From: Chlamydoabsidia padenii
Taxonomy: Eukaryota; Mucoromycota; Mucoromycetes; Mucorales; Cunninghamellaceae
NCBI GenBank assembly: GCA_025330725.1
Contig: JAIWND010000059.1
Coordinates: 1 to 64,000, forward strand
Length of the DNA stretch: 64,000 bases
Direction of reading: 5' to 3'
Position numbers and translations under genes: made by a program. Positions within the stretch are counted from its first letter, which is position 1; each line of letters opens with the position of its first letter. Below are positions 1 through 13,100 of the stretch, in pieces. Below the pieces are notes generated by a model. It saw only the letters and a list, made by a program, of their open reading frames with translations, made no database searches and was not told where the DNA came from.

Positions 1-89
1 TTGGGAAATCGTTGAAGCCTCAGTAGAACACATACTGGACGTGGAAGGAGGAGGGCGGAAAGAAGAGACACCTGGTCAAAAGACTTGAA
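1..89 (+). CDS. Possible 3' end of a gene entering from the left
   Basis: Frame 2 is open from the window edge to a TGA ending at base 89 and reads a plausible acidic tail (WEIVEASVEHILDVEGGG, then a charged stretch). With under 30 codons no family can be named, and an open frame this short can occur by chance. It is listed only because the frame runs off the edge. Confidence 0.2.
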
Positions 90-679
90 GGAGAGGAAGA
101 AGGACCAGACAATTGAAGTGGAAGAGGAAGAAAAGAAAGTGAAGGTGAAGAAATTTCTGTCTTTTTGTAAGATACAGGAAGGGGTAAAAACAGCTTGGAA
201 AAAAGTTGTCAGTCAGTGTTGGGGAAATGTTAAAAAAATGAAACGAATGATGAACCAATCAATCAACTAATAAAGCGAACCCTTGTCAATCAATGTAGTA
301 AACGATAGAATTACATGTATAGGAGTCAGTTTCACCATTTACAAACAATCAATTCACGCTGATCATCAATCAATGCATGAAGGAGCCAGTTTGTAACGGT
401 GGCGGGATTTCAAACAAACTCCGATCAATGCAAAAAAAAAGTCTGGTTATAATAACGTCATGAACCAATCATTCAAACAATCGATAAGAATGTCTCAAAG
501 ATAGGAGATGATCAGTGCTGGGGAAATCGAACGATTTTTAGGATTATGTCCAGATATAGTCAATCAATCAGGCCTTTTTTTTTTTTTTTTACCGTGAGAA
601 GTGAGATGTCTGTATAAAATACGAGTTTTCAATGTATCTTTTATTATGAGATAAAAGTGAAGTTATAGATGTGCAATAC
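90..679. other. Intergenic, no gene recognised
   Basis: AT-rich stretch with repeated short words of the type caatcaatca and gaaccaatca, and a T tract near 573-590. Purine-rich ORFs on both strands (85-270) are low-complexity (Glu/Lys-rich or Phe-rich) and look non-coding. The right edge leads into the left terminal repeat of the Mutator-like element. Confidence 0.5.
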
Positions 680-995
680 AAAAAAAATAAAAAACCTGCC
701 TTGTTTGCTTATAGATCAAACAAGACAATAAAAAACAATAAAAAGTTAAAGTAAAGATAAAATGCCAGATACGACAAGAAGCAAAATTCATTTTTAAATT
801 CCGCCAGTTCCCACTCTACTCTGTTTTGTGAACCAGTAAACATGATCAAACATTACAACCGCATGAATTTCACTGATAAGCCCCCAATTTTAAAATCCCG
901 TCGTGAATTTTTTGGATCAAAAATCCTTTTTCCCTTTTAAATCTTTGCTTCTCTCTAACTTTTATACTTTTTATAACTGCATCAATTACTTATTA
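680..995 (+). repeat. Left terminal inverted repeat of the MULE
   Basis: Pairs as reverse complement with 4360-4665. The best-conserved blocks are around 866-905 (ttcactgataagccc, then a segment around tcccgtcgtgaatttttt) and 975-995 (gcatcaattacttat). The outer part is more diverged. The transposase ATG at 998 begins just inside this repeat, so the repeat probably holds its promoter. Confidence 0.75.
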
Positions 996-997
996 GT

Positions 998-3900
998 ATG
1001 TCTTCTCCTTTTGAACTCTCACCTACTCCACTCGACTTTATTTACTGCAAGGGCTGCAGCTCCATGAAACATTGCGCCATGTTTTCAGGGTTGACTCGTA
1101 ATTACAAGACCTGCTCTCGTTGTCGCGACCTGCAAACACCAATTCAACCAGCACCCTTGTTTGATGATTTGGTCTTCCTTTCTGACCTTCCCATTGATAC
1201 GACTTTCTTCTCGGGTGGGACGAACTCTCGAATGGAGTGTGACGTTTATATGGACGATCGATTGATGGCACTTTCCTACGAAGACATTGCGATGGAAATC
1301 ATCGAAGCTGTCCACCAGCAAACCGGCTATCGACACTGCTCCCAAAGGGTAGGTAGGAACATTCTTGCTCACAGCACCATCTTTTATGCTAGGTGCGTCC
1401 TTCGTCGTGATATTCGAAAGCACCTTGATTCAAACCAACGGAAACGCCAGGTGTTGTCGCTCCCTATGTTTGACTGCAAAGGTGAAATCAAAGGGCATAT
1501 CAACAAGGATCAAAACTGGATTCACCTCGAAATTACTCATGCCGTAGGTCATCCTTCCTACTCCCCTCGCCGTATTCATTTGACTGATCAAGAACGTCGC
1601 TTTATCACTGGACTCGCGGTGTCAACATCGACCCCGGAAATCCATCGTGCTGTAGTCGAAAACTTTGGGCATCATATAACTCGGGCTCAAGTTTACTACT
1701 GGCGGCTTGAAGCGACTCAACATCTCTACCCTTTACACAATGATCCGATGGTATCCTCTAGAAGGTTAATTGCCGAAAGAAACCAACAAGGTTTTGCAGA
1801 GGTAAGTACAAAAAAAGGGGGGGGGACGTCTTTACTATAGAACGATTGACAACGGTGGCAGTGATACTGTGGTGTAAACTACAAGCCGACTACTCATATC
1901 GTTATGGTGTGGACTACCATTCGGTTACTTTTATCTCGACGACGTGGACTTCGATTGGATCACTATAGTCTTGGTGCTGTAGCATAGAATTGGTTTAGTT
2001 ATACATCTGATGATCCTTGGGATTTTATGATCATTTAATCTGGGTGCGGTGTAGAATAGACACTAAAATTAGACTTTAATGGATGATCATTTTTACTTAC
2101 AATAAACTTTTTTTTTTTTTTTTTTACATTTGATATTATTTGTGTACTAAAGCTGTTGTGGGTTGATCATGTCCGGTATATGGCATTTGCGTTCAAAACA
2201 CCATTTTTTGACCTTTGCGCTAGATCTACTGGAGAAAACAGAGTGAACGAATATCATGTGGATTCCACATTTAACACCAATAGCGGCAATTGCGAACTGT
2301 TTGGGGTAATTGCAAACATCAATGGGGCGGGTTTTCCAATTGCTTACATGTATTTTAAGCACAACGGTCAAGAAGAAAGCTCTAAACGGGGATACAAGAT
2401 CCCAGCGTTAACCATTTTTTTCACTGCTTTAAGACAAGGCGGCATTGATCCTTCCTTCATGTTTTGCGATAAGGATGTATCGGAAATTGAAGCAATAAAG
2501 GCTGTTTTTGGTTTCCATCGTGTTCGTTTGTGCTTGTGGCATTTGGAACAAGCTGTAATTCGTCATTTACGATCGAAACGTGGTCCAAACGCTTCTCGTT
2601 ATAACCAGCATCAAGCCAGGGCGGAATTTGCTTTCATTGATATCAACTTTATACCCAACAGAGCTCAAGGTGAAAGAATACTCCAGGATGATTCAATGAA
2701 GGATTCCATCGTTGAAAAGATGAAAGACCATTATTGCCGTCACCCCATCTTTCAAGAAGGTAATCTTTTTTTTAAAAAAAAATGAAACTGAAGAAAATTC
2801 AAATCCCGCTTGCATGAATTTTCCTTTTCGGGGGTATATTTCTTTGACAGGTCGCTCTAACTTTTCACAAGAAGAATACCATGTCATTGCTGGTCAAATA
2901 CATCGACAATTAGCACAAGAAATGTATACCTACTGTATCAATAATTATATCCCGGATGTCTGGGGCTATCTTTACACTCAGTGGTATCGTCTTGACGAGT
3001 GAAGAAAGTGGGCAAAGTCGTGTACGTTCCTGGTGCCTAACGGCAAATCCACTATGATGGTGGAATCTTAGTGGAGGTTTTTGAAAGAAACCATTCATAC
3101 CATTACAACAGGCCTCGAATGGACTTACTCACGTATATCATTACCGATAAGTTTGTGAAACACCATAAGCACTCTTATGAACAAAAGGTGGTCTTGCGGC
3201 GCGATGTTTTTAGTTGGGAGCGTGAGTTTGTCAAAATGTGGAATCATCATCACAGACAAGCTCATGATGTCCCCGGTGAAGATTACTTAACAAGCTTGGA
3301 ACAATGGGTGTGCACTTGCCCCCATTTCTACCGAAGTCGCTTCTTGTTGTGTAAACACCTTGTCCGTTTGAGCCCTCATGGGTTTATTTCACCATTTGAA
3401 TTTTATACCAAACGTAACTTACAAAGTCCATTCATTACCATGCAAAGCATATCCGATGTAAGTGATAAAAAAAAGTTTTATTGCGATAATATATATATAT
3501 TAAATGTTCTATAATAATTGTTCTATACTAAATATCCTTCGCCCAAAGCCTTTATACCAAAACAATCATCGTCCAGGAAATCTTCATCACCATCTAGATC
3601 CGCCATCTTCGATTGCAGAGGACACAACAATTCCCACACATACCGATCCTTCCACCAGCCCACGTTTTATGAATAATGTATCACCATCATTGAGTGATAT
3701 ATTCGATTCCCCACCGTCCACCAACAACATATCGATTCCCACCCATTCCGACCCTTCTACCAGCCTTCCTTTCATAAATAATGTATCACCATCATTAAGT
3801 GATATATTCGATTCCCCACCACCCGTCGACAACCTTTTCCTGCCTCTTCAACCCACATCACCAATTGTTTTCTTTTCACCTTCTCCTGATCCATCGCCAT

Positions 3901-4253
3901 TGAATGTTTCATCAAGTTCTCCTCCACCACCATCACCATATAACGATCAAGAGGCTATGGCCAGGCGTACCTAGATTGCAATCCGACAGGTTCGAAGTGA
4001 CCGCCAACAAAGAAACCAGGAGCGAGAAGAGTTGCAACGTAGACTTGTAGAATTACAACAACAAGATGCTGAAGGAGATGTCGAAGAAGAGAGACTTGTC
4101 GAAATATACCTTCAAAATATACCACCACGACAAGCAGAAGTTTTCCAGCAAGCAGACCGTGACATGTACCTCGATGTTGTTATTCGACGTCGTAACAGGA
4201 GGACAATGCCAACAACATACGGGGATGCTCACCGAAATACCTACCACTTGTAA
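998..4253 (+). pseudogene. MULE-type transposase with SWIM zinc finger, degenerate
   Basis: Encodes a cut-and-paste transposase of the Mutator superfamily. The N-terminal exon (998-about 1800) has paired cysteines (YCKGCSSMKHC, TCSRCRDL) and a helical DNA-binding-like region. The MULE core follows at 2156-2760: an HVDSTFNTN-type first Asp, FCDKDVSEIEAIKAVF around the second, then RLCLWHLEQAV. The C-terminal SWIM finger near 3300-3370 reads WVCTCPHF then LCKHLVRL. A Ser/Pro-rich and Gln/Glu-rich tail follows. Introns are likely at about 1801, 2760-2850 and 3460. In-frame stops at 3000-3002 and 3069-3071 fall in the conserved ESWWRFLK region, the frame shifts just after it, and a TAG lies at 3972-3974. 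I read these as inactivating, though an unusual intron across 3000-3071 cannot be excluded. Confidence 0.75.
3630..3829 (+). repeat. In-frame 105-bp tandem duplication in the MULE tail
   Basis: Two adjacent copies of a 35-codon unit (IPTHTDPSTS... and IPTHSDPSTS..., both ending in SPSLSDIFDSPP) start at 3630 and 3735. The period is a multiple of three and the copies differ by a few substitutions, so the duplication preserved the reading frame and is not brand new. Confidence 0.85.
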
Positions 4254-4359
4254 ATATGTTGTAGATAGTAGATAGAATGTTGCTGTAGATATTGTTAGTG
4301 TTGTAAATAAAGTGTTGTTATCGTTTTTGTTGTTGTTGTTGTAAACGAAGTGTTATTGA

Positions 4360-4665
4360 TAAGTAATTGATGCAGTTGTAAAAAATATAAAAGTTAAAAG
4401 AGAAGACTTTTATTTTATTTTTTGATCCAAAAAATTCACGACGGGATTTCAAAACTAGGGGCTTATCAGTGAAATTCGTGCGGTTGTAATGCCTTCTGTA
4501 AACATGCACCAGTAGCGGGAATTAAAAATGAAAGTCTCTTTGCATTGTTGCGCAAAAAAGCGATGTTTCAAAAAGCGGAATTTCAAAGTTTTATGATGAT
4601 GAAGAAGTTTGAGATGTCCGTACGATTTGGCGTTTTAAAACAACAGCAGGTTTTTATTTATATAG
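4360..4665 (-). repeat. Right terminal inverted repeat of the MULE
   Basis: Reverse-complement partner of 680-995. The inner end around 4355-4375 contains ataagtaattgatgc, matching the left repeat immediately before the transposase start. The middle carries gggcttatcagtgaa, and the outer end near 4646-4662 carries gcaggtttttattta. Confidence 0.75.
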
Positions 4666-4920
4666 AATAGTGTTTTGTTGTACTGCAACTGCATTACTTT
4701 TATATTTTAAGTATTAGTTTAAATCAATAGCTATGATATAGTCCAGGTTTCATATCCCCTGTTCCCTTTGGGTGCTGCCTGCGGCGATACAATACAACTT
4801 TTTGATGGGGTCAGGGGCCGCACCAATCAGCAGACAACATCGGCGTTTCAAAGAGTTTTTTTTTATCATGACAGGGATTAACCTCTCTTTGAATTGCATT
4901 TTCTTTCTACTTTACCCACA

Positions 4921-5582
4921 ATGACCACGACGACAACAGTAGATATAGAACGGAGCACTAAAAGACAGTGTAAATAACTGGTTTAAATGACGTTTGAATT
5001 TATTTAATTTACTAACGTTTCTTTTCTTCACCAAAATTATAGGCTGCGCAGGTAAACAGAGAAACAGAATCCCACATTTTCTTTTTATCGTGTCATTAAC
5101 CTTTTCTTTATCAATCGATAGATTTTAAAGATGACCCTTACGACGTATCTCTCTTGATTAGTAATATGTATCAACGCACATTCAATCTGTCACCCAAACG
5201 ATGGTCTACCAACAATTCTTCACTACCACATACCACTAGCACTGGTACCAACATTTCAATAACATCAATCACTTTAAATAACAATCACTTTGATTCAAAT
5301 CACCAATCAACACCATCACCACCACAGAAAGAATCTGTCTCTCTGGAAGCTCTTCTCGGCCAACTGGAAGCACTTGATCTTGACGAAACTCCGCCTACCT
5401 TGGTCAAATCCTCACCCACCTTGCAAATACGAAACGAGGTAACCTCATCTCATCAAGTGATCTCTTCTTCTCCTCACACGTGTCATTTATTTACAGATTA
5501 TAAAAACTCATCGAACAGCCTTGCAAGTACGAAGCGTAAGTAAATTATACACCCTTTCACCACTTACATTTACACACCTTTG

Positions 5583-5626
<44 letters not shown>

Positions 5627-6515
5627 AAGACTCTATACGATACAAAATACTTTGGTGAAGACATCGATACTCTATATGCCCAAACTGAAATTCCAATACC
5701 CAAAGCTGTCCCAGAATTGACAGACGATGAAAACAAACTGGTATAAAAAAAAAAAAAGGAATATATATATATAACACTTTTTTTTAAAAACTCATGCTTC
5801 TTTATACATACAGGTCGACAGTATTTTACAAAAACCACAATCCGGTATAGTCTCTCAATTCAAAACTGCCATTGTCGAATTCAAAGACATATACAAGCTC
5901 TACCCTGAAACTTGGCTCAACGACGAAATCATCAATTTCTACATGGTCCTTTTGATGGATCGCACCAACAACAAGTCGTCTTTACCCACCATACATTGCT
6001 TCAACACATTCTTTTGCTCCACTTTACGGGATCAAGGTTATGATAAAGTCAAACGGTGGACGAAAAAGGTCGATATCTTCTCCAAGGATCTCTTATTGGT
6101 TCCTATCAATCGATCTTATCATTGGACTTTGGGTGTAGTTGATCTCAAGAATAAACAAGTCGCAGTCTATGATTCGTTGAATGGAAAACATCATACACCT
6201 ACCATTAATGTAAGTTACCACCAAATATATATATATATATATTAAAACTAATCTATTCATGTATAGCTTTTGTTGAAATACCTTGAATTGGAGCATTTGG
6301 ATAAAAAAAAATCACCCTTGGATACTTCGGATTGGAAAGGTTATATGCCATCTTCGATTCCTCAACAAAGAAACTCATCGGATTGTGGTGTCTTTGCTTG
6401 TACTTTTGCTGAGCGATTGGCAAGGAACCATCAATTTGATTTTAGTCAAGATGATATGGTGTCTATCAGGCGAAGGATGATATTGGATATTAAACAAAAA
6501 AAACTTAGTGTATAA
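4921..6515 (+). CDS. ULP1: Ulp1/SENP-type SUMO protease (C48 cysteine peptidase)
   Basis: Removes SUMO from target proteins and matures the SUMO precursor, in nucleus and nuclear envelope. Seven exons join cleanly: 4921-4969, 5043-5051, 5122-5438, 5497-5535, 5630-5740, 5814-6209 and 6267-6515, giving 389 residues. The first half is low-complexity (Ser/Thr/Asn-rich) with a short Leu-rich helix. The second half is the C48 domain: WLNDEIINFYM substrate-cleft motif, catalytic His in RSYHWTLGVVD, Asp in VYDSLNG, Gln in PQQRNSSD and nucleophile Cys in SSDCGVFAC. All catalytic residues are intact. The ATG at 4921 was chosen because it gives an open frame through a 9-nt microexon; upstream exons are not needed. 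The T39 run at 5584-5622 is inside intron 4. Ulp1 rather than Ulp2 is inferred from the C-terminal position of the domain and the small size. Confidence 0.88.
5584..5622 (+). repeat. T39 homopolymer in a ULP1 intron
   Basis: Thirty-nine consecutive T immediately before the gctgaag acceptor of exon 5. It acts as an extreme polypyrimidine tract and is one of several very long homopolymers in introns of this window. Its exact length is doubtful in any assembly. Confidence 0.85.
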
Positions 6516-6619
6516 AGCCCCCGCAGTTATAATCAAAACATCACTTTAAATAATTAATCAATCAATCAATCAATCAATCAAAATAAAAAGTTTTTATTGG
6601 AAACATATATGATGACAGT

Positions 6620-8037
<1,418 letters not shown>

Positions 8038-8319
8038 GAGGAGGGGGAGGAGCAATCAAAAGATCAAAAGTTGGAGAGAAGAAGCATCATGGGCGGGAAA
8101 ACGATTTAAACGAACCACAAGACTTTGCTAAGCCCCCATCCACCCAATCATTGCCCGCGGGGGATGAGGGGGGGGAGAGAGAGAGGAGGTGGACCCACTT
8201 GGAATTTTTCTTGTATAGTACACACAACCCAACATCAATATATACACACCATCTTTTTTTCCCTCTTCGGTTTCTTCTTTTTTTTTTTTTTTTCTTCCTG
8301 AGCCCGACGAAACAACGTA

Positions 8320-10119
8320 ATGGAATCCTTACGGACAGTAATCACTCGTCTTTTTGCAGATGCTCACGACAACACTGCCCCATTAGTGAGTCATTTCTTC
8401 AACATTTTTTTTTTTTTTAAAAAAAAGATCACACACCCTCTCACCCACTTTTCTTTTCTTTTCTTTTTGGTCCTTATTAGAACACACCTTCGTTTAATAG
8501 TGATTACCAAGCATACCATGGGTAATTCATAGCAAACAGTGGGCTCTTTATTCATTCTTACTTTGGAACTGACCCTCCCCCCTTTTTTTTTCTTGAAAAA
8601 AAAAAAATAGTCTATTCAGTCGAAAATCGCCCAAGCGTCGGCGTTTCCACCTCCTGCACCCAGAAATTGGACAAGATCCCGCAATTTATGATCATTCTAT
8701 GATCCCCGTACATACCAGCCACTTGGATTATGATACTTTAGTGAATGATTTTATGCGTGCGACTCAATATGGAAACATAGTAAGTTCACTTAACCCTCAC
8801 CCCTAACCCACTCACTCGATATTATTCATAGAATGAACCATTAAAAGTGATCCTGTTAAAATATCGCGAACCACCCTTTTTATTGACCAAAACACTTCGA
8901 TTACTAAAATTCCTGCATCACCTCTTACAAGTGGTCCCAATCACTCACCCCAACAAACCATTCCCGTTTGGTCATGTTTTGGAGGATCTCACCTTGACAT
9001 TAAGTCTTCGCGTTAACAACAACAACAACAACAACAATCCACATTTACAACAAGCGAAGAATGATGTGGCGGTTTATTCAACCTGGATCATCACCATTCA
9101 ATTCTTATTATCTTGTTTACGAAATAATAGTCCACATCATTTGTATAATGCTGGTGTAACCACACCGGTCATTCTCGGTGCAATCAAACATATCTTGCTG
9201 GAATTAACACGGATGCCTACTACTAGTGCTGCTACGAACAATAACAACAATCAACAACTAGAGTTACTTCAGCGAACTAGTTTTGATACCGGACAAGAAC
9301 TACTTGAATTATTCTTGGTTCGACCTGGTCCCTCGGATACACCTGTTGGAACTGTCTCTTATTACGATGTAATTTACTCAGTAAGTCAAACCCCCAAGTT
9401 GGTCCCTTTTTTTCTTCTTGAATTAACTTTCTTTTTTTTTTTTTTGGGGGGGGGGGAAACCAGTTCCCTGAACTTTATGGTCATTTTTTAAACGCTGCAC
9501 CATCTACAGTCATTCCACAACCATCCATCACAAATCCAGGTATATGGAAAATGACTCTTCGGTACATGATTCTTTCCATTCAACAAGACACTCGACTCTT
9601 AGATCGAATCCCGACCGTGATCGCTATCAATGTGATCAAACATATCTTGCGTGAAATCAATACTTTACCACCCAATTTATCCACTCTCCAGGCGCAATGC
9701 TTAAACAAGGGCAAAGAATTGATCAACTTGTTGTTGATCGGTCCTTCTGGTGATGGTGTCGGTGTGGTCGAGTATTACGATATCATCCTGGCTTTACCAG
9801 ACGTTTATGGTCATTTCTTACATGGTACATTTGCTCAAAGTGTACATTGGACTATGGAAAAGTTTGTCAATGAATTGGGTAAAAGGAGACGACATTTGGC
9901 TTTCTTAATGATGCCACCAGGTAAGTAAGAAAGAAAGATAGAGGGTGGAGTTAGAACGTTTTTTAATTCATGCAAATGCAATGTTATAGATGCCTCTTGG
10001 CCATTAATTTCACAACTCAGTCGACGGCATGAATTCAATGATCTCACCACAAGGACGAGCTACCACATGTTTGAAGGTGATTTGGTAAGTTCCAATTCCC
10101 CTTCCCCTCCAAAAAAAAA

Positions 10120-10154
<35 letters not shown>

Positions 10155-13100
10155 CGGCCACTCATCCCTTCCCTTTATTTAGATCGAGTTTGTAAAAGAA
10201 GGGAATTCGACAAATATAGAAACTCATTTCAGGGACATGCTATTCCAGCGAGCTTCGATGGATGAATTTCGACAACTAGTCATGTCATTGACTCAAACAG
10301 GTCTAGATACTACTTTGATCCGAAAAGCCATGGTATCCAAAGTCCGTGATGTTATTCAATGTATGCAACATTATAGTTCATCCGAAAAACGAGATGGTAA
10401 GTGAAGTTTTATTTGTACGTATTCTCGTCCTGATAGTCTTTCTTTATTTCTTCGCAGTATCAGATGAAGGTCCTTTTAATATACCTTCTGCAAATCATCA
10501 AGTTCGTGGTGAAGATATTAAGATGGTGATTCCTAATAACATTAGTATGTGGGAACTGATGACTGAAACTGCCGATCAACTTTATAGTTTTGTGGCAGCA
10601 GAGTAAGTGCCAGGAAGAAGTAGAAGAAAGAAAAGAAACATACAAATCCACCGCTTTTTATTTGATTGGCTATAGTTTCTTTTCCTACGAAGACATCTTG
10701 CATGATTTTTACAAACTCATTTATAATGATGATGACGAACCATATCCTGCTGGTACAAAGAACCATATCAACAAAGACAATTCACTTGTTTGGTTACTAC
10801 TCCAACTGTTCTGTAGGTCTCTTCCCATACACATGAACTAATATAACTCAATTCATATTTATTTTCCCCTACATAGATATAGATCGAGTATCAACCAATG
10901 TGATTGAAAAGGATTTTGAGAAAGATGAAAGACTATTTGGGAAATTCGTAAAGTTATATAATGAAGATCAAATGATGACCAAGGATGGATTTTCTTTACG
11001 TGATTTATCATTACAATGTGCAGTAAGTGGGGGTATTCAACCAAAACAATGAGAAAAACTCATTTTGTTCTTTTTCTTCTTTTCTATAGATTAACCATCA
11101 AAAAGATCATATCAAGGATATCACCAATATCAAACAACGACATCCTGGTGTCAGTGCTTCTTTACGCTATGCAACACTCTGTTATCAAATTCAAGCTTAT
11201 TTCAGTAATCATTATCACAGTAAGTTTTCCCTTTTCCCCTTTCAAGAAAAATTCCCCTTCACTGACCTCTGTTTTTTTTCCCCCTATAGGTCATGTTCCC
11301 ACCAATTCGACTCTTTTTCAAAACATGAATCTTCAAGAAATGACAGTGGTGGGTCTAGAATGCCAACTCCGACAGGATATTGTTCCTTATGCCCTATACG
11401 TATACTTGGTGCCTACTAAACCCGATATTCGTACCCTTGGCCATCCTGCCGTCACATTTGTCAAAGGCGGGTCTTTGAGTTATAAGCTTTTGGATTTACT
11501 CAGCATCAATGCTAAACATCGATTATTACAAGTCATTTATAAAATGATGTTGGATAGTGAATTGGGGCCCAGATATCAAGCCAATAATACACCTGTTATT
11601 CATAACAACAACAACAGCAACCCATCCTCTATCCCATCCTCTCCTCCTCCTCCTTCTCAACAAAAATCTACTGCTATCACGTGTGTGCCACCTTATGTTT
11701 TGGATGTCGTTTACAAATTACTTTATAGTGCACCTTGTTCGTAAGTCCACATGTTTCTCTTTCTATAGTTTCTCATCTTTTTGTTGGGTATATATATAGG
11801 GCAGAATTGATGATCAAGGAGATTTTTGATAAACTACGCCGATGTGATAAACTCATCAAGTTGAAACGAAATGGAGACCCGTCCATCTCTGCCAGTACTT
11901 TAAAGAACAACGATACACCTTTCCCTGATCAAACCATGCGCTGGATGCATACCATGCTTCAATTAATCAATTATAGATTTATTCGATTATTGAAATATTC
12001 CCCTCTATCAGCTGGTATGTTTCATTATGTAAGGTACTCCATTTCATACCTCGAACATCGACAAGTCTATCAAGTTTTAGAATCCTTTGTTTTAAATACA
12101 ACGGTAAGAAAAAAGTAAGACGAAAAAACAAAACAAAAACGGATCTACACATACTTATCCCCTTCTCTCTACTTGAAGCGATCCCAAGTCGATGTCAAAT
12201 TACTTCGATCTTTAGATGATCCAAATCGAGATAAACCGATTTGGTTTGCGGAGTCTGAAAAACTCGCACGGGCCATGGTGTATCATATTGCTCGATTAAT
12301 CAAAACTCGAGGACAGGCTGATATCAAGACAGAACAAATACATCGTGTACTTGCTCATCTATATGAATACAAATTACAATGGTCACCTGAAACCTTGGCC
12401 TATTTCCCTGAAGCCGTTCGATCTTTTTACTTGTCACCTAAAAAAGAAGAGGAAGAAGCAGAGCAGCAGCAGCAATCAAAAAAAGCCAATATGGTTCGTC
12501 CTGCCGTTTTCATGGCCATGATTACTCCTTTTGTTCAATCCAATCAGGCATTTATAAGTTTTATTTCTCAGGGGATTACCGAGAATGAACGTGGTTTGTT
12601 GCAATATTTTTCAACACTGGAACATCAACCGTTGATTTTATGTTCTTTATGGCTGTTTGCTGTCATGCGATTTTCTATGGATGTTTTTCATATGCCAAGT
12701 AAGGGATCCAAAGGGGAAAAAAAAAGGGGGGGAGGGACTCAACTTGACTCATCTCTCTCTTTCTCTTTCTCTCTCTCATGATAGGTGTTCGCAAGCTACT
12801 TCTTGTCATTCCACCTTCAAGGATGGCAACCTGTGTGATTGATTTCATTGATTTCGTGCTTTCTATGGATTATTCCGCCCCAAACTCCCTGAACTTGGTA
12901 CATCCGACTATATAGATATATATATATATATATATATCCCCCTTTCCTCTCCTAACTAACTTTTCCCCTTTTTTTCTCTCTCTTCTTGATTAGGCTTTCC
13001 AATTACTGGATACGATGATTTGGAAACATCAATGGGTAAATCTGAACGATGTGATTCTGGCTTTACTGAATGGTAACAGTACAGGCGACCGTGCTCAGCG

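Larger units (their letters stand above)
680..4665. mobile_element. Mutator-like element (MULE) with long imperfect TIRs
   Basis: A transposase-like gene (998-4253) is flanked by two copies of one sequence in opposite orientation, roughly 680-995 and 4360-4665. The outer blocks share a stretch ending in aacctgc (near 690 and, inverted, near 4650). The inner blocks share ttcactgataagccc and gcatcaattacttat. Long TIRs plus a MULE transposase domain and a SWIM zinc finger are the family's hallmark. The exact ends and the 8-11 bp target duplication expected for MULEs could not be fixed by eye, so the outer borders are approximate. The gene inside carries lesions, so the copy is probably non-autonomous or dead. 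Confidence 0.75.

Noticed and set aside
85..270. Lys/Glu-rich ORF at the left edge
   Set aside because: Purine-tract translation with no domain; the opposite strand gives an equally open Phe-rich frame.
3000..3071. Intron in the MULE transposase (GTGAAG...TTAG)
   Set aside because: Removing it breaks the phase and deletes the conserved VESWW-like motif, so the stops are more likely mutations.
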